From NCBI GenBank assembly GCA_016748015.1, contig JAAOMT010000046.1, forward strand, positions 164,424 through 228,423: a stretch of DNA of 64,000 nucleotides, read 5' to 3'. Positions 42,233 through 53,640 of the stretch are shown in pieces. Positions within the stretch are counted from its first letter, which is position 1. Each line of letters starts with the position of its first letter. Below the pieces are notes generated by a model. That model did no database searches. It was not told the origin of the DNA and saw nothing but the letters and a program-made list of their open reading frames with translations. The DNA is from Geosiphon pyriformis (lineage: Eukaryota > Glomeromycota > Glomeromycetes > Archaeosporales > Geosiphonaceae). Both the position numbers and the translations under genes were made by a program.

Positions 42233-42930
42233 ATAAATGCACTATTCCCAAAACAGAGATATCTTCAATCGACATGAACAATTATTTCCTAGATCAAAAC
42301 ATTCAAAATGCTTTCTACACTCTCCATAAGTATTGGATCAAAAATTATCCAAATGCTACTCTGACCATTGGAAAACAAACCACCATAATTGATAACAGTG
42401 GAACACATACTGTTATTAGACCAAAGAAAACCACTACCAGAAGAGAAAAAATTGGTAACAAAATAGATAAGTATTTGCTGGAAAGCATAACAGCAGCAAT
42501 ACTTACACCTTCCATGACAATTGGAAAAATGATTAAAGAAATCTTGCTTATAGACAAAAACTTGTCATATGGAAGACAACTAGAACTCTATGGTCATCTT
42601 GATGAAATCATAGAAGAAATGAAGCTCATGAAGAAAACAACTTCAGAGATACAAGTGGAAATTTTGGGTATTATACATTTAGATGTCCCAAGAGTTTTGA
42701 CTATTGCAAAAAGAACCAAAACTCTTATACAAAAATTTGGTCTCTTGGATACAAAGCTTATTTTGCCTCAAGTACTATACACTCTATCCACAAAAGACTT
42801 TAACAAATTAGTTAGTTTTGAGTTAGACAAAACCCTTTAATTAGAATACTCTATAAATAGCTTGATTTCGCCGGAGCTCAATCTCTTTGGAGAGGATGAT
42901 GTTATGATTGAAACCCATAATTTTTATTAG
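42178..42930 (+). pseudogene. orfX of F-g
   Basis: It is open from the integrase overlap (42178), with MNNYFLDQNIQNAFYTL at 42274 as the probable start. A TAA replaces Gln at 42838 (DKTL*LEYSINSL) close to the end, and the normal stop is TAG at 42928-42930 inside the LTR. Otherwise it matches the family over its whole length. Confidence 0.75.
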
Positions 42931-43542
42931 TTATTACATGTATTAGCCACTAATGTCATATAATTAGCCACTCTATTTTTAGATAGTGATCATTGACCTA
43001 ATCATTGACCTAGTTGTTGACCACTTTCATTAGCTATATAAGCAATGAGTCTCTTAGCTGTAGAAAATCATCTCTCAGACAAGAATCAAATAAATAAAAA
43101 TAACAACTTTCATCTCAATCACTCTCTTATTTCTAATTTCTCTTTCCTTACTTTCAAGTATCCGAACATTTTAGGATAAAAGATTACTTGTTGGTCTTTT
43201 CCTGATGTATATAATTGTAGCATTTGAAAATTATTTGAATAAACATGACTGAAAAGCACAAGTTGATACCTAATATTGAATTCTAAGAGTGCTGACATAA
43301 GGCATAGAATTATACCAGTGGTGATTAATTGTTAACAGTACAGACTATTCCTCTACCTTCAGATTCCCTTGTTACCTTTTGAAAAGAATAGCGACTGAGA
43401 TATTTTATGAGACTGATCTCGCACATTGAATCCATACTCATTCAATTCACTCATTGAAGTTGAATTCCCTTTGATTATTTCCATTACCCTACAATCCTGT
43501 TCTCTCTTGCTATCTGTTAGCTTATTACTCCAACCCATAACA
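42900..43542 (+). repeat. 3' LTR of F-g
   Basis: It runs TGTTATGATTG to CAACCCATAACA, 643 bp, preceded by the polypurine tract GGAGAGGATGA (42889-42899). Confidence 0.93.
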
Positions 43543-45110
43543 ATAGAATTGCTAAGCATCAAAAAAAAATACAGATCTACACTGCATGCTAGGATCAGAC
43601 TACAACAGCAAAGACAAATAGTGAACAATATCATTAAAAGACAATAAAACTTTGAGCTAAGCAAAGAAGCAATAATCAAAAGCATTCTGAACAGGAAAAG
43701 ACAAAGGATAGTATTGGATCATGTTATAGAAGAAGACAAATTTCATGATGATTCTGATAAAATCAAAAAGCTAGTAAACAAAAAGGCTCAAGAGTAAACT
43801 AGAACAAGAATTCTTGAATCTGAACTATAGAAAAATTGGGAACACAGGTTTAGGCCAATTGAGAGCATCTCAGATTATGCCTTTGATAGTGTAATGGCTG
43901 AGATAACAATTGAGGAATTTAAACACACATTAAGCCACACACTTCATAACAAAGCCCTTGACCCATCAGGCATACAAGCTGAACTTTGGAAGAAGTCTGG
44001 GCTTAATATCATGTCTAAACTGAAAACATTGCTTAATGCTTGCATAAAAGCAGCAAACATGCCTGAGGAGTGGAAAATAGCATAGGTCATACTAATTCCA
44101 AAGCCAAAAAAATAGGGTGGCAATATTGACATTACTAGGCCAATCACACTCATTGAAAGCACTAGAAAGATCTTAACAAAAATTTTAACTGTGAGAATAT
44201 CAAAAGCATGTGAGCTCCACAATGTTCTAAAAGGTTATAATGCCTTAGTTCTGAAGAATACATTTATAGCAGTACCAATTTATGTGATTAATGCTGTTGC
44301 TGAGCATATAAAAGAATTTGATAATAAGACTTGGTTCATATTTTAGGACATAAAGAAAGCATATAACTCAATGGGATAGAAATCCATGGAAGTTGCACTA
44401 AGGAGGATCAAAATGAACAATAGGTTTACTGAGCTATTTGGCTTGATGCACAACAATAGAAGCAAATGAATCATAACTGAGTTTGGGTTAAGAGATGAAT
44501 ATCAAGTACAGGATGGATTAGATCAAGGGAAAACAAACTCACCCATCATGTAGAAGATCTTCTATGACCCCTTACTGTGTAAAATAAAACAAACAAATTA
44601 TCACCAGGGATACCAATTAACAGCTGAATGAAAAAAATGGAACAATTAAGCAGACACACAATCCATACTGGCATCAGTGAACCACCTTGCCTTTGTCAAT
44701 AACACAGTGTAGATAGCTAACTCAAAACAAGGAATGCAGAGTATTCTGGACACAGCCAGCTCTTTCTTTAGAATGATAGATATTGAGATCAACTTAGATA
44801 AGACTAAAACAATAGTGATCAGACCCTTCAAGAGGAAATCAGTGTTAATTGAGCCACTAAAATTTGGTCCAAACAAACAAATCTTGAAATTGCTACATGC
44901 ACCCAATATTTGGGAGTATGGATTTGAGCAGATGAAAAAAATGAAACAGTGCTGAATATGATAGGATCTGACATTGAAGCAGTGTGTAGGGTTATTAAGA
45001 AAAAACACATTACTGAAAAACAGATGATTTACATTTTCAACAGTGTACTCAGTCCTGCAATAGAATTTAGATCTCAGTTAACTCATATACCAAACAGTTG
45101 GGCCAAAAGA
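43543..45110 (+). pseudogene. LINE L-2 ORF2 reverse transcriptase
   Basis: The RT matches L-1 throughout: PSGIQAELWKKSG (43966), KIA*VILIPKPKK (44080), RPITLIESTRKILTKIL, DIKKAYNSMG, QVQDGLDQGKTNSPIM, HLAFVNNTV (44690) and NLDKTKTIVI. The catalytic DD is NN, exactly as in L-1. TAG/TAA/TGA stops are scattered. Confidence 0.87.
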
Positions 45111-45179
45111 TGAAACTCAAAAATCTCAGCCACTGTAAAGAAAAAAGCAAACCTCTTAGTAGATTTTCCAGCCAGTGCC

Positions 45180-46543
45180 ATGCATCACTCATTTTTGTAC
45201 AACTTATTCAAAATTGATAATATACAGGTAAAAAGCAAGATTACAGATTTGTTGGTTAGATTGAACAGTAATGATATTGCTGGAATGGCTACAAAAATCA
45301 GACTAGCTAACTTGCAGACACAGAGATGGTTAGCTCATAGTATATTTGAATACCCTACTAATGAACAATCTAAGTCAGAAGTTAATTTAATAGCAAACAT
45401 CATACAGATAATGGATGAAAGAGGCATCTCATTTAAAAGCTCTGGTAACACATATGGGGTGCCTGAATTCTTAAGACCACATACATATTTAATTGAGACA
45501 GTTATAACTCCAGATATAACCTACACTAAGGTTAGAAGTTTACTAAGAAAAAAAAACATTTTGTATTTACATCAGGTTTAGAACAAAGATGGATCATTAA
45601 TAACATGGATGGACTTTACAAGGAAGTACAAACAAAACAACAGTGGTAGAATTTCCAAATGGTTTAAGATTTTAGAGTCCACAATCATTATGGATGAACA
45701 CAGAAACATTAATATAACCCAATATGAAGCAGTAAGGATGCACAAAATAGATTATCAGATACCAGATGACCTAGATACAATACAAAGGGACTTTATTTAC
45801 ATCCAAATTTCTGATGTTCTATTACCACAATGGAGGAATGTGTGAGATAAGTTGAGACTCAAAAAGGAAATAGAAATATCAACAGATAGATTACTGGTAA
45901 AAGCTGGTTCTGAGAATGCTAAAAGAGCTGCCACTTTTGTGATACATAAAATAGAGGCCAACTTTGGTATAGTAGTTAATGAAACATTATCATTAACAAA
46001 AACTGAAGCAAAAGCTGTATTATTGGCTTTGAAAGCAGTGCCTTACAAATGCAAACTGACATTGAACACAGATAGTCAGGCAGTAGTGTCAACAGCTCAA
46101 AAATGGTTGTCCAAAGATTCTTCCTTGTTTATTAGGAATTAGCTTAAAACTCCTAACTGGCGTACATAGAATGTAATTAAAGCAGTGATAGGAGAAAAAA
46201 AAATTGATCTTAACATAAACAAAGTAGCTGCACACACTGATGTATCTGAAAATGAGATGGCTGACAAACTAGCCAAAGAAGCTATTACCTTTGACACAGT
46301 GAAGTGGGCTTACAATGCTAAAAACATCAGTTACATCCCTTCTTGTAGAGGAATTGAATTGGATCTGAATATCAGACATTTTCTGAGCCAACAGATTGGA
46401 ATTCAAAAAGCCTTGAATTGGATTGGCAATGACAAAGTATGAGAAACAATAGGGTCCTTGGACCAGAGAGTAGACTGGGAGAGCACAACCAAAGTGTGGA
46501 ACTGGGATGGTAAAATGTCATCAGGCTTCACTTTAGCTGGTTC
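45180..46543 (+). pseudogene. LINE L-2 ORF2 connector and RNase H
   Basis: The 45180-45845 connector has LFKIDNIQVKSKITDLLVRL and ITWMDFTRKYKQNNSG. RNase H at about 45880-46290 has RLLVKAGSENAKRAATF, TEAKAVLLALKAV, NTDSQAVVSTAQKWL and VAAHTDVSENEMADKLAKEA, with its acidic residues kept. H-3 interrupts at 46543 and the frame resumes at 48918. Confidence 0.85.
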
Positions 46544-46558
46544 TTTTTTTTTTTTTTT

Positions 46559-46660
46559 GTTAATGTGTAGTCACACTAATCATTTATTAGTTAAGTTCAC
46601 AGTAATGTGACAGTTTCATAAAGCCAGCTCAGCCAATAATACAAAAATTACAAGATGCAG
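46559..46660 (-). other. 3' UTR of H-3
   Basis: About 100 bases after the ORF stop contain CTAATAAATGATTAG and end ACACATTAAC before the A-tail. They align with H-1 and with the LINE L 3' end. Confidence 0.7.
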
Positions 46661-48520
46661 CTAACCACCTATACTACTTAGTGTATTAAACATATCTAAT
46701 TTATATATCTTACTCATGATGCTAACAAGCTTATGACTATTCTTAACCATACCACTCATCCACTTAGCAGTTGGATTAGAACTGAATTTGATACTGGATG
46801 GCTGATCTTTTCATAAATGCATCATAACATCAAACATGTTATTATAGACAGAGAAATTTTTATCTTTGACATCATCATTATTATTGTCATCTATGTCATT
46901 ATTATCTAACATGTCTTCCAAGCAAGCCTGTTCACACTTTTTTTCAAGGCATGTCATTTTCTTTTGTATCACAATAGCAATAGCAGCCAAGCCTTTATTT
47001 TGCTCAACTAATCCAGTCACACTTTCTTTAACTAACACATCTACAGCAGATAGAATAGACAACAATTTGGTAACCAAAACAACCAGAACACCAACAGGTT
47101 CAACCAAAAATTTTATCAACAAAAATAGTTCACAAAATGGGATTCTAGAGAAGCTAATCTAGTTTCAACAGCATTATTGAAAGCAGAAGAGGCAACAGAC
47201 AACAAGAGTGTTGTAATTGGAGGAGGACCACCAAGATCCAAGTTCATATCAGCAGCAGCTTTGGCATAAAATTTGGAGCTAGTAACAGAGAATTTGAAAA
47301 TTTTTGGGCCACCAGAAAAGTTGGAAAAAACTTTGGGAGAGAAAGGTGGTGACACTTTGCACTCTAAAGCCAAATGGTCCAAACCTTAACATCTATAGCA
47401 CCAGCAACATCCAGAAGTTTCCCATCAGATGCAGCAGCCACGTAAGGTACCAGTTTTAGAAACAGCAATGTTCAAAGATTCCAAGAAATCAAAAATAACC
47501 ACAGCAAAATGTTAATGTCAGTATGACTCAGGAAAGTGAGGAATAAAACAGGTACAGCCACCAACTTGAGAGACCAAATCACTTATCTCAAAGGCAGTAC
47601 AGCCAAAGGAAAAATTGACCAACTTGGCTTTGAAAGCATCTCTTGAGGCAATAACCTCTTTTTGGTTGACTAAAGGTAGAATCCTAATACTATCCTTTTT
47701 AACCAGTACTGACCAGTGAGTAAGAACAGCAGCAGCAGAAGAAATGTCTTTGAAATGAACCACAACATATTGCCATAAGCCAGCAGGCTTTAACTTGACA
47801 GAAGTGACAATACCAAAATTGCCAAAAGCAGATTTAATGTTATCAAAAGAGGTACTCAAAGGTATATCATGAAGTGCAATTGACAAGAGAGGAGAAAAAA
47901 CAGAGGCCACACCAGAAGACCATGCAATCTTAAGAGTGATTATCACCAATAACCATATTGGTGGCACCATTTAGACTCTCTTGAGATGCAAATTCTACAC
48001 AGAACAACTTGACAGCATCTCGTAAAACAGACTTAAACCCAATACAACCAGGCAGCAACTGAAACAAAAAATTGAGCAAGGCCATCTTGATCTTAAATAT
48101 AGCACCAGATACAAGATTGGAGGCCACCCAACTAGAGAACCTTTGACGACCATTCACATTCTTCTAAGCACCACTATTAGCAGCACCAGAAATTGGGGGA
48201 AAAGCAGTTGATTCCATTTCCATCTGATCAGTCCAATCTTTGAGATCATCTGAAATAATGGGCTGTTTTGCTACTGGGATTGGCAATGATCTGCTGGAAA
48301 GTACCACATTAGGCAACACAGCCAGTGGTTAATCTTGGCCCATCTTGGGAGATATGCTGCTGCTGTTGCCATCTATATCAGGAAGAGTGCTGGCTGCTGC
48401 TGTGGAGATCTTACCAAAGATCTTATCTGGAACCACAAAGGGGTTTGGTGTAACCATAGCAGTTGTGACTGTCTGCTGCTGTTTTTTGGAATTTTTTGCT
48501 TTCACAGCCATTTGTGAAGC

Positions 48521-48552
<32 letters not shown>

Positions 48553-48886
48553 AAGTGGTGAAAGCGGAAAAGACCAACTTGTTGACTGGTTTGTTATTAA
48601 AAATCTTTGGGCTTTTTGAAGCAGTGGATATAACACTGGAACTAACCCAAGTGAGTTTTTTTGCAAGAACTTTGACTGGAGAAAAACTTCCAGCCAAAGG
48701 AGAAGAAAATAAACCAGAAGCTGCTAAAGACAGTCTTTCACTAATATTTTTCAAAGGAAATGTAGCCAGAACATTTTGTCTAGCTGCTTCAATAACAGAG
48801 AAACCCTTTCATGTTGAAACTTTATTAATTATTATAAGAAAAGTAACGTTTGCAACTTTTTTACTCTTAGCTCTAGTCATGGTCAT
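46661..48886 (-). pseudogene. ORF1-like RNA-binding protein of H-3
   Basis: ATG at 48886/48880 (MTRAKSKKVA) to TAG at 46661-46663, about 740 codons. N-terminal basic Ser/Thr region with a run of nine Thr (48520-48552) and AKNSKKQQQTVTTAM; FSSWVASNLVSGA; the RRM-like block 47970-47518 with FGIVTSVKLKPAGLWQYVVV and HWSVLVKKDSIRILPLV; CCHC CYRC and CKVS near 47395-47350; MDHLALECKVSPPFSP; coiled-coil-like C-terminus with FLVEPVGVLVVLVTKLLS and VTGLVEQNKGLAAI. Breaks: TAG near 48170, a frameshift at about 47940, TGA/TAA near 47520, and TAA at about 47390. Confidence 0.75.
48520..48552. repeat. GTA trinucleotide run (poly-Thr codons) in H-3
   Basis: About eleven GTA units; on the minus strand they encode a Thr run in the ORF1-like N-terminus. 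H-1 and H-2 have shorter, impure ACT/ATT stretches at this place, so the repeat has expanded. Confidence 0.8.
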
Positions 48887-48917
48887 AAAATTAAGAAGAG
48901 AAAGAGTTTTTCCTCAA

Positions 48918-49742
48918 CTGGTTCTTTAACAATGCATACATTTATTATGAAATCATTCCACAATATGTTGTCAATAGCAGAGATGCTATACAACAGACAT
49001 TTTTTAGTGTATATGAACAACTTGTGCAAAGTATGCTACACAGAAGTTGAAACCAATCAACACTTTTGGGAATGCTTTCTGAATACTTAAAAGGGCAAGA
49101 CACTAATTGATGATCTAAGGAATGAGTAAATGCAGTGCTTATCAAAGACTGTGAGAGAGAAACATAAAATCTTGGACCCTAGTGAGAGGGTTGTTTTGTC
49201 TAATGAGTACATCAGGACAACACCCAATATAGATCTGCTATGCAAAAGACTAATCAATGAGCAATTTAGAAGAATCAATGCTTTTGCTAACATTGATTAA
49301 AGGGCTAATGATAATGTCTTAATTAAGGTGTGTAAATGGGCTGTGACTCAAGTGAGGAATAGACTATAGAGGGAATGTTGTAGGTTACAAACTAAGTGAG
49401 AAAAAATGATGGGTATTGATAACAGAATTAAGAGAAACCCATCATGAGTAACCAATATACACAAATTGCCTAGAAATAGTAATAAATCCAATAGTGAAAT
49501 AAGTGATTGATTCCAACATAGTAATAAGATATTGACTGATGTTTTGGGTAGTTGAATTACTTTAAGTAATGGTGTGATACCCCTTAGGTTTTTTGGTTAT
49601 ACTAATGTGTAGTTAGGCATAGCCACTTTGTGGTTAGCCACATCTTGTAACTTAGATTATTGGGTGAGTTGGCTTTTTAAAAAAGCTGTGCTTTTTGAAT
49701 ATGACTAAACTAATAAAAGACCAGCATGGCTACACATTAACA
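48918..49742 (+). pseudogene. LINE L-2 ORF2 C-terminus and 3' UTR
   Basis: It continues TMHTFIMKSFHNMLS and then LCKVCYTEVETNQHFWECF (zinc motif, about 49025-49080), followed by LLCKRLINEQFRRINAFANID. Decay follows to about 49560. The 3' UTR ends CTACACATTAAC at 49742. Several TAA/TAG/TGA stops. Confidence 0.82.
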
Positions 49743-49768
49743 AAATAAAAATAAAAATAAAAATAAAA
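49743..49768 (+). repeat. (AAAAT)n tail of LINE L-2
   Basis: Five AAAAT/AAAATA units directly follow the conserved ATTAAC end. The next base starts LINE L-3 ORF1 (ATGTTTAATAAC). Confidence 0.8.
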
Positions 49769-50885
49769 ATGTTTAATAACAACACCAACAGCAAAGTGAC
49801 ACCAGTTATGCAAAGAAGTACCAGTATAGAGATTACTGACTATAAAGTCCAAGTGAAGAGAAGCAAAACTTTCACTACAGAGAAAAAGGAAAATAACACA
49901 ACTTTGCAAAATACAACAACAGTAGAAGCTACAAGACCTACTACACCTCCATTCAAGTTTGAAACTGTCAACAGACCATTTAAGAGTGTGAATACAAGTA
50001 GTGAAGACAACACACCTTTCAAAATTGCCAACACATCAAAAAGAACAGCTCCACATAGGCAAGCAGTAGACTTCTCTTCCACAATGGCCAACAGACTGGA
50101 GAAAAAAACTAATAAAAAATACAGACACATTGGAAGGATAAGTGTAAAAGATCTGACTAAAAGATTCAACCAAGTAATTAAAGAAGATTCACCCAAAAAC
50201 ATAATTCTCCAGACTGACAACTTTGTCTTGCAGCCAATGTTCAACAAAGGCAAGAACAGTAACAAATTCCAAATAGAAACAGGGACTAGTAAAAAGGGGG
50301 CCTCAAAGTCTCTGAAAAAAATGGATAGACCATCAAAAGCTACTAAAAGAAACAGTGAAAGAGCTGTGCAAATAGAAGCAGCTCTGAGGAAATACAATCC
50401 AGATATTTTGAACAGGATCAACAATGGAAATTCTGTGATGGAAATTGAGAAGCAAAGAGACAATTCATTTTCACAAATGAAGATAAGACCAATTTGGATG
50501 ACAATGCAGAGAACATGAAAGACTCTAAATTAGACATGTCAAACAGAATGGAAAGTCCAAGCCCAAGGCAATATAGCAGCAAAGCACTTGGCAAAAAACC
50601 CATTTTTATGGAACCAAACCATGAGGAAGGATAAAAAACTATAATGCATGGAACCAAAAAACATATGCTCTTTGTACAGGCATTAGATATACCAGAGAAG
50701 GTAAATGAAAAGAAAGTGGGATGGATTTACAACCTTTTGAAAGATGTCAGCTACCTCTTGGGAGCTGTAATGGTAAGAAACCAAGAAATCTGAGTGGATT
50801 TTTCCCAAATAGCAGAGAAAGACCAAGCCAGAAATATCTTAGCAGGAAAAAAAATTGAGTCCTTTTTGATGGCTACTGATAGTAT
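49769..50885 (+). pseudogene. LINE L-3 ORF1 N-terminal half
   Basis: ATG 49769 opens a 249-codon run: MFNNNTNSKVTPVMQRSTS, FKIANTSKRTAPHRQAVDF, NKKYRHIGRISVKDL and ALRKYNPDILNRINN. A frameshift at about 50470 is followed by GKKPIFMEPNHEEG, VSYLLGAVMVRNQEI and KIESFLMATDS. The F-h insertion follows. Confidence 0.8.
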
Positions 50886-51506
50886 TGTTATGGATTAGAG
50901 TAACAAGCTAATGGATAGCAAGGGAGAACAGAATTGTAGGATGATGGAAATAATCAAAGGGGATTTAACTTCAATGAGCGAATTGAATGAGTATGAATTT
51001 AATGTGCAAGATCAGTCTTATAAAATATCTCAGTCGCTATTCTTTTTAAAGGTAACTGGGGAATCTGAAAGTAGAAAAATAGTCTGTACTGTCAACAATT
51101 GATAACTGCTGGTATAATTCTATGCCTCACGTCAGCACTCTTAGAATTCAATATCAGGTATCAACTTGTGCTCTTCAGTCACGTTTATTCAAATAATCTT
51201 CAAATGCTACAATTATATATGTCAGGAAAAGGCCAACAAGTAATTTTTTATTCTATATTAGCAATAAGAGAGTGATTGAGATGAAAGTTGTTATTTTTAT
51301 TTATTTGATTTTTGTCTGAGAGATGATTTTCTACAGCTAAGAGACTTATTGCTTATATAGCTATTGAAAGTGGTCAATGACCAGATTAATGGTCAGGTCA
51401 TTGATCAGGTCAATAATTACTATCTAAAAATAGAGTGGCTAATTATATGACATCAGTGGCTAATACATGTGATAATTAATAAAAATTATGAGTTTCAACT
51501 GTAACA
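50886..51506 (-). repeat. 3' LTR of F-h
   Basis: The plus strand runs TGTTATGGATTAG to CAACTGTAACA, 621 bp. It lacks about 35 bases present in the 5' LTR near 58145 and differs at many further sites. Confidence 0.92.
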
Positions 51507-52226
51507 TCATCTTCTCCAAAGAGATTGAGCTCTAGTGAAATCAAGCTATTTATAGAGTATTCTAATTGAAGAGTTTTGTCTAACTCAAAACTAACTAGTT
51601 TGTTGAAGTCTTTTGTGGATAGAGAATATAGTATTTGAGACGAAATAAGCTTTGTATCCAAGAGACCAAATCTTTGTATAAGAGTTTTGGCTCTTTTTAC
51701 AATGGTCAAAATTCTTGGAACATCTAAATGTATAATGCCCAAAATTTCCACTTGTATCTCTGAAGTTGTTTTCTTCATGAGCTTTATTTCTTCTATGATT
51801 TCACCAAGACGACCATAGAGTTCTAGTTGCCTTTCATATGACAAGTTTTTGTCTATGGGCAAGATTTCCTTAATTGTTTTTTTAATTGTCATGGAAGATG
51901 TAAGTATTGCTGCTGTTATGCTTTCCAGCAAATACTTATCCATTTTGCTACCAATTCTTTCTCTTCTGGTAGTGGTTTTCTTTGGTCTAATAACAGTATG
52001 TGTTCCACTGTTATCAGTTATAGTGGTTTGTTTTTCAATGGTCAGAGTAGCATTTGAATAATTTTTGATCCAGTACTCATGGAGAGTATAGAAAGCATTT
52101 TGAATGTTTTAATCTAGGAAATAATTGTTTATGTCAATTGAAGATACCTCTGTTTTGAGAATGGTGCATTTATTTATATCTGATTTTTGTTAATCATTTG
52201 GGTCGGTATTACCACAACAGGTAACC
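51476..52226 (-). pseudogene. orfX of F-h
   Basis: The family Met is ATA, and TAA replaces Gln in FLD*NIQN near 52110. The 51943-51476 part is open (155 codons, from MDKYLLESITAAILT to VETHNFY). It ends inside the 3' LTR, and the polypurine tract (51517-51507) is in the GEDD codons. Confidence 0.72.
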
Positions 52227-53640
52227 AATCAGATTGTTTGTAATATTTCTTGAGTTGTGTGCCATAAACAGGGCAATCATTAAAGATTGTTCCATATTGA
52301 TCTTGTAAGATATAAGAACCATTGTTCAAAACTTTGTTGACTATAAAGAGTTCTTTTCACTGGCTAGAGAATTTATTACCATAGACATTGTTTCTGTCTG
52401 AACAGTATTCTAAAACTAAGTTACCAATACTTAAGAAAAGTGTTTTATATGTTTTTTTTTTCTTAAGCTTCTCTTGAAATTGTTTTATCTTTTCAAAGAA
52501 AATTATCTGTGCTTCTACTAATGAGTCAAGAATGGTACCAAGTCTTTTTTGCAAAATGTCTTTGTAATTTCCTATTGTTATTTGTTCAAAGAGTATTGTC
52601 TCAATGTCAGTTTCTATTGGTAGAGTTGCCATTCATCCATAGAGTAGATAAAAGGGTTCATAACTTGTTATGTCATGATTCATAGTTCTATAGGCAAACA
52701 AGACTGAAGGCAGTACTTTGTCTCATAAGTTTGTTTCTTTGCTGGTTTTGGCTAGGGTTTCACATAGTGTTCTATTGAAACATTCCACTAGGCCATTTGT
52801 TTGGGAGTGATAAGAGGAAGAGAGTTTATGACATATTCCCATTTTTCTGCAAAGTTCTTCAACAAGTGTACTGAGAAAAGCTCTTCCTCTGTCAGATAAA
52901 AGTTCTTTGGGGCAGCTATGGTAACAAATGATATCTTCATAAATGAAATTGGCTATTGAGACTGCTGTTTGGTTTGAAGTGGCTTTTGCTTCTACCCACT
53001 TTGTAAGATAGTCAGTAGCTGTGATAATGTATCTGTTGCCATTAGGAGTTATTGTTAAAAGTCCAACAACATCTATACCAATTCTGTCAAAGGGTTGACC
53101 AACAGAGATTGGATGAATATCTTTTTTGCAATTGGGTTTTTTTCTTCTTTGGCAGATATTACAGGTTTTGATGTATTTAGCAATGTCTTTTCCCAAGGTA
53201 GGCCAATAATAATGAGCTAGAGTTTTCTGAATTGTTTTTGTTTTTCCAAAGTGTCTAGCTAATAGATCAGTATGCATATTGTAGATCACAATTTCTCTTT
53301 TTTCAAATCTGATGACTCTCTGGAGGTGGTCAGGATCTTTTCTATTTCTTTTATAAAGTTGGTTCTGGCAAATCAAATAGAAATTTGATTGTTTGCGCAA
53401 ATGTTCTCTTTGTTGTTGTGTGTATTTCGGTAGGTATTGTCTTTTACCCAAAAATTGTATTAAAACAGAGTAGTTGTTCAAGTCCATTATCGTGTTTGTC
53501 AAAAAGGGAGAATTACTAATAATTAAGTTGGTTTGGTTTGAGAGGGTTGTTTTGTCACTGGATGGTAAGTCTGGAGAGAGCATCAGCATTTTGATGATTA
53601 GCTCCTTTGCAATGTTGAATATCATAGTCGAATTCATTTA
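52174..53640 (-). pseudogene. Integrase of F-h
   Basis: The 53637-52723 run covers the zinc module (MHTDLLARHF and CNICQRR), GIDVVGLLTITP, ELLSDRGRAF and TNGLVECFNRTL: D-D-E kept. TGA replaces Trp in NL*DKVLPS near 52720, and TGA replaces Arg in LLYG*MATL near 52635 (F-g has CGA there). The tail 52632-52357 has FEKIKQFQEKLKKKK, and the GPY/F-like end reaches TAA 52174. Confidence 0.88.

Larger units (their letters stand above)
35913..43542 (+). mobile_element. F-g: complete F-family Ty3/gypsy retrotransposon
   Basis: The 7.63-kb element has all parts, flanked by ATAG (35909-35912, 43543-43546), and is inserted in LINE L-2 ORF2. Its integrase is open over more than 380 codons, but the protease has NSG in place of DSG and there are stops in gag, RT and orfX. 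Confidence 0.95.
46544..48917 (-). mobile_element. H-3: complete ORF1-only (half-LINE) element inserted in LINE L-2
   Basis: On the minus strand it runs from a T/C-rich leader at 48917 to a 15-base A-tail (plus-strand T-run 46544-46558). CTGGTTCTTT flanks it at 46537-46546 and 48918-48927; the LINE reads through when one copy is removed. The size, 2.4 kb, matches H-1. No RT is encoded. Confidence 0.9.
35772..49768 (+). mobile_element. L-2: LINE copy split by F-g and H-3
   Basis: Pieces 35772-35912, 43543-46543 and 48918-49768 align in order with L-1 ORF2 and its 3' UTR. The intervening blocks are F-g (with ATAG duplications) and H-3 (with CTGGTTCTTT duplications). ORF1 and the endonuclease are missing on the left, where F-f abuts. 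The tail is (AAAAT)n rather than plain poly(A). Confidence 0.88.

Noticed and set aside
49769-50518. A 249-codon ORF considered as a host gene.
   Set aside because: It aligns with the minus-strand L-1 ORF1 N-terminus (30400-31265) and continues into LINE sequence, so it is LINE ORF1.
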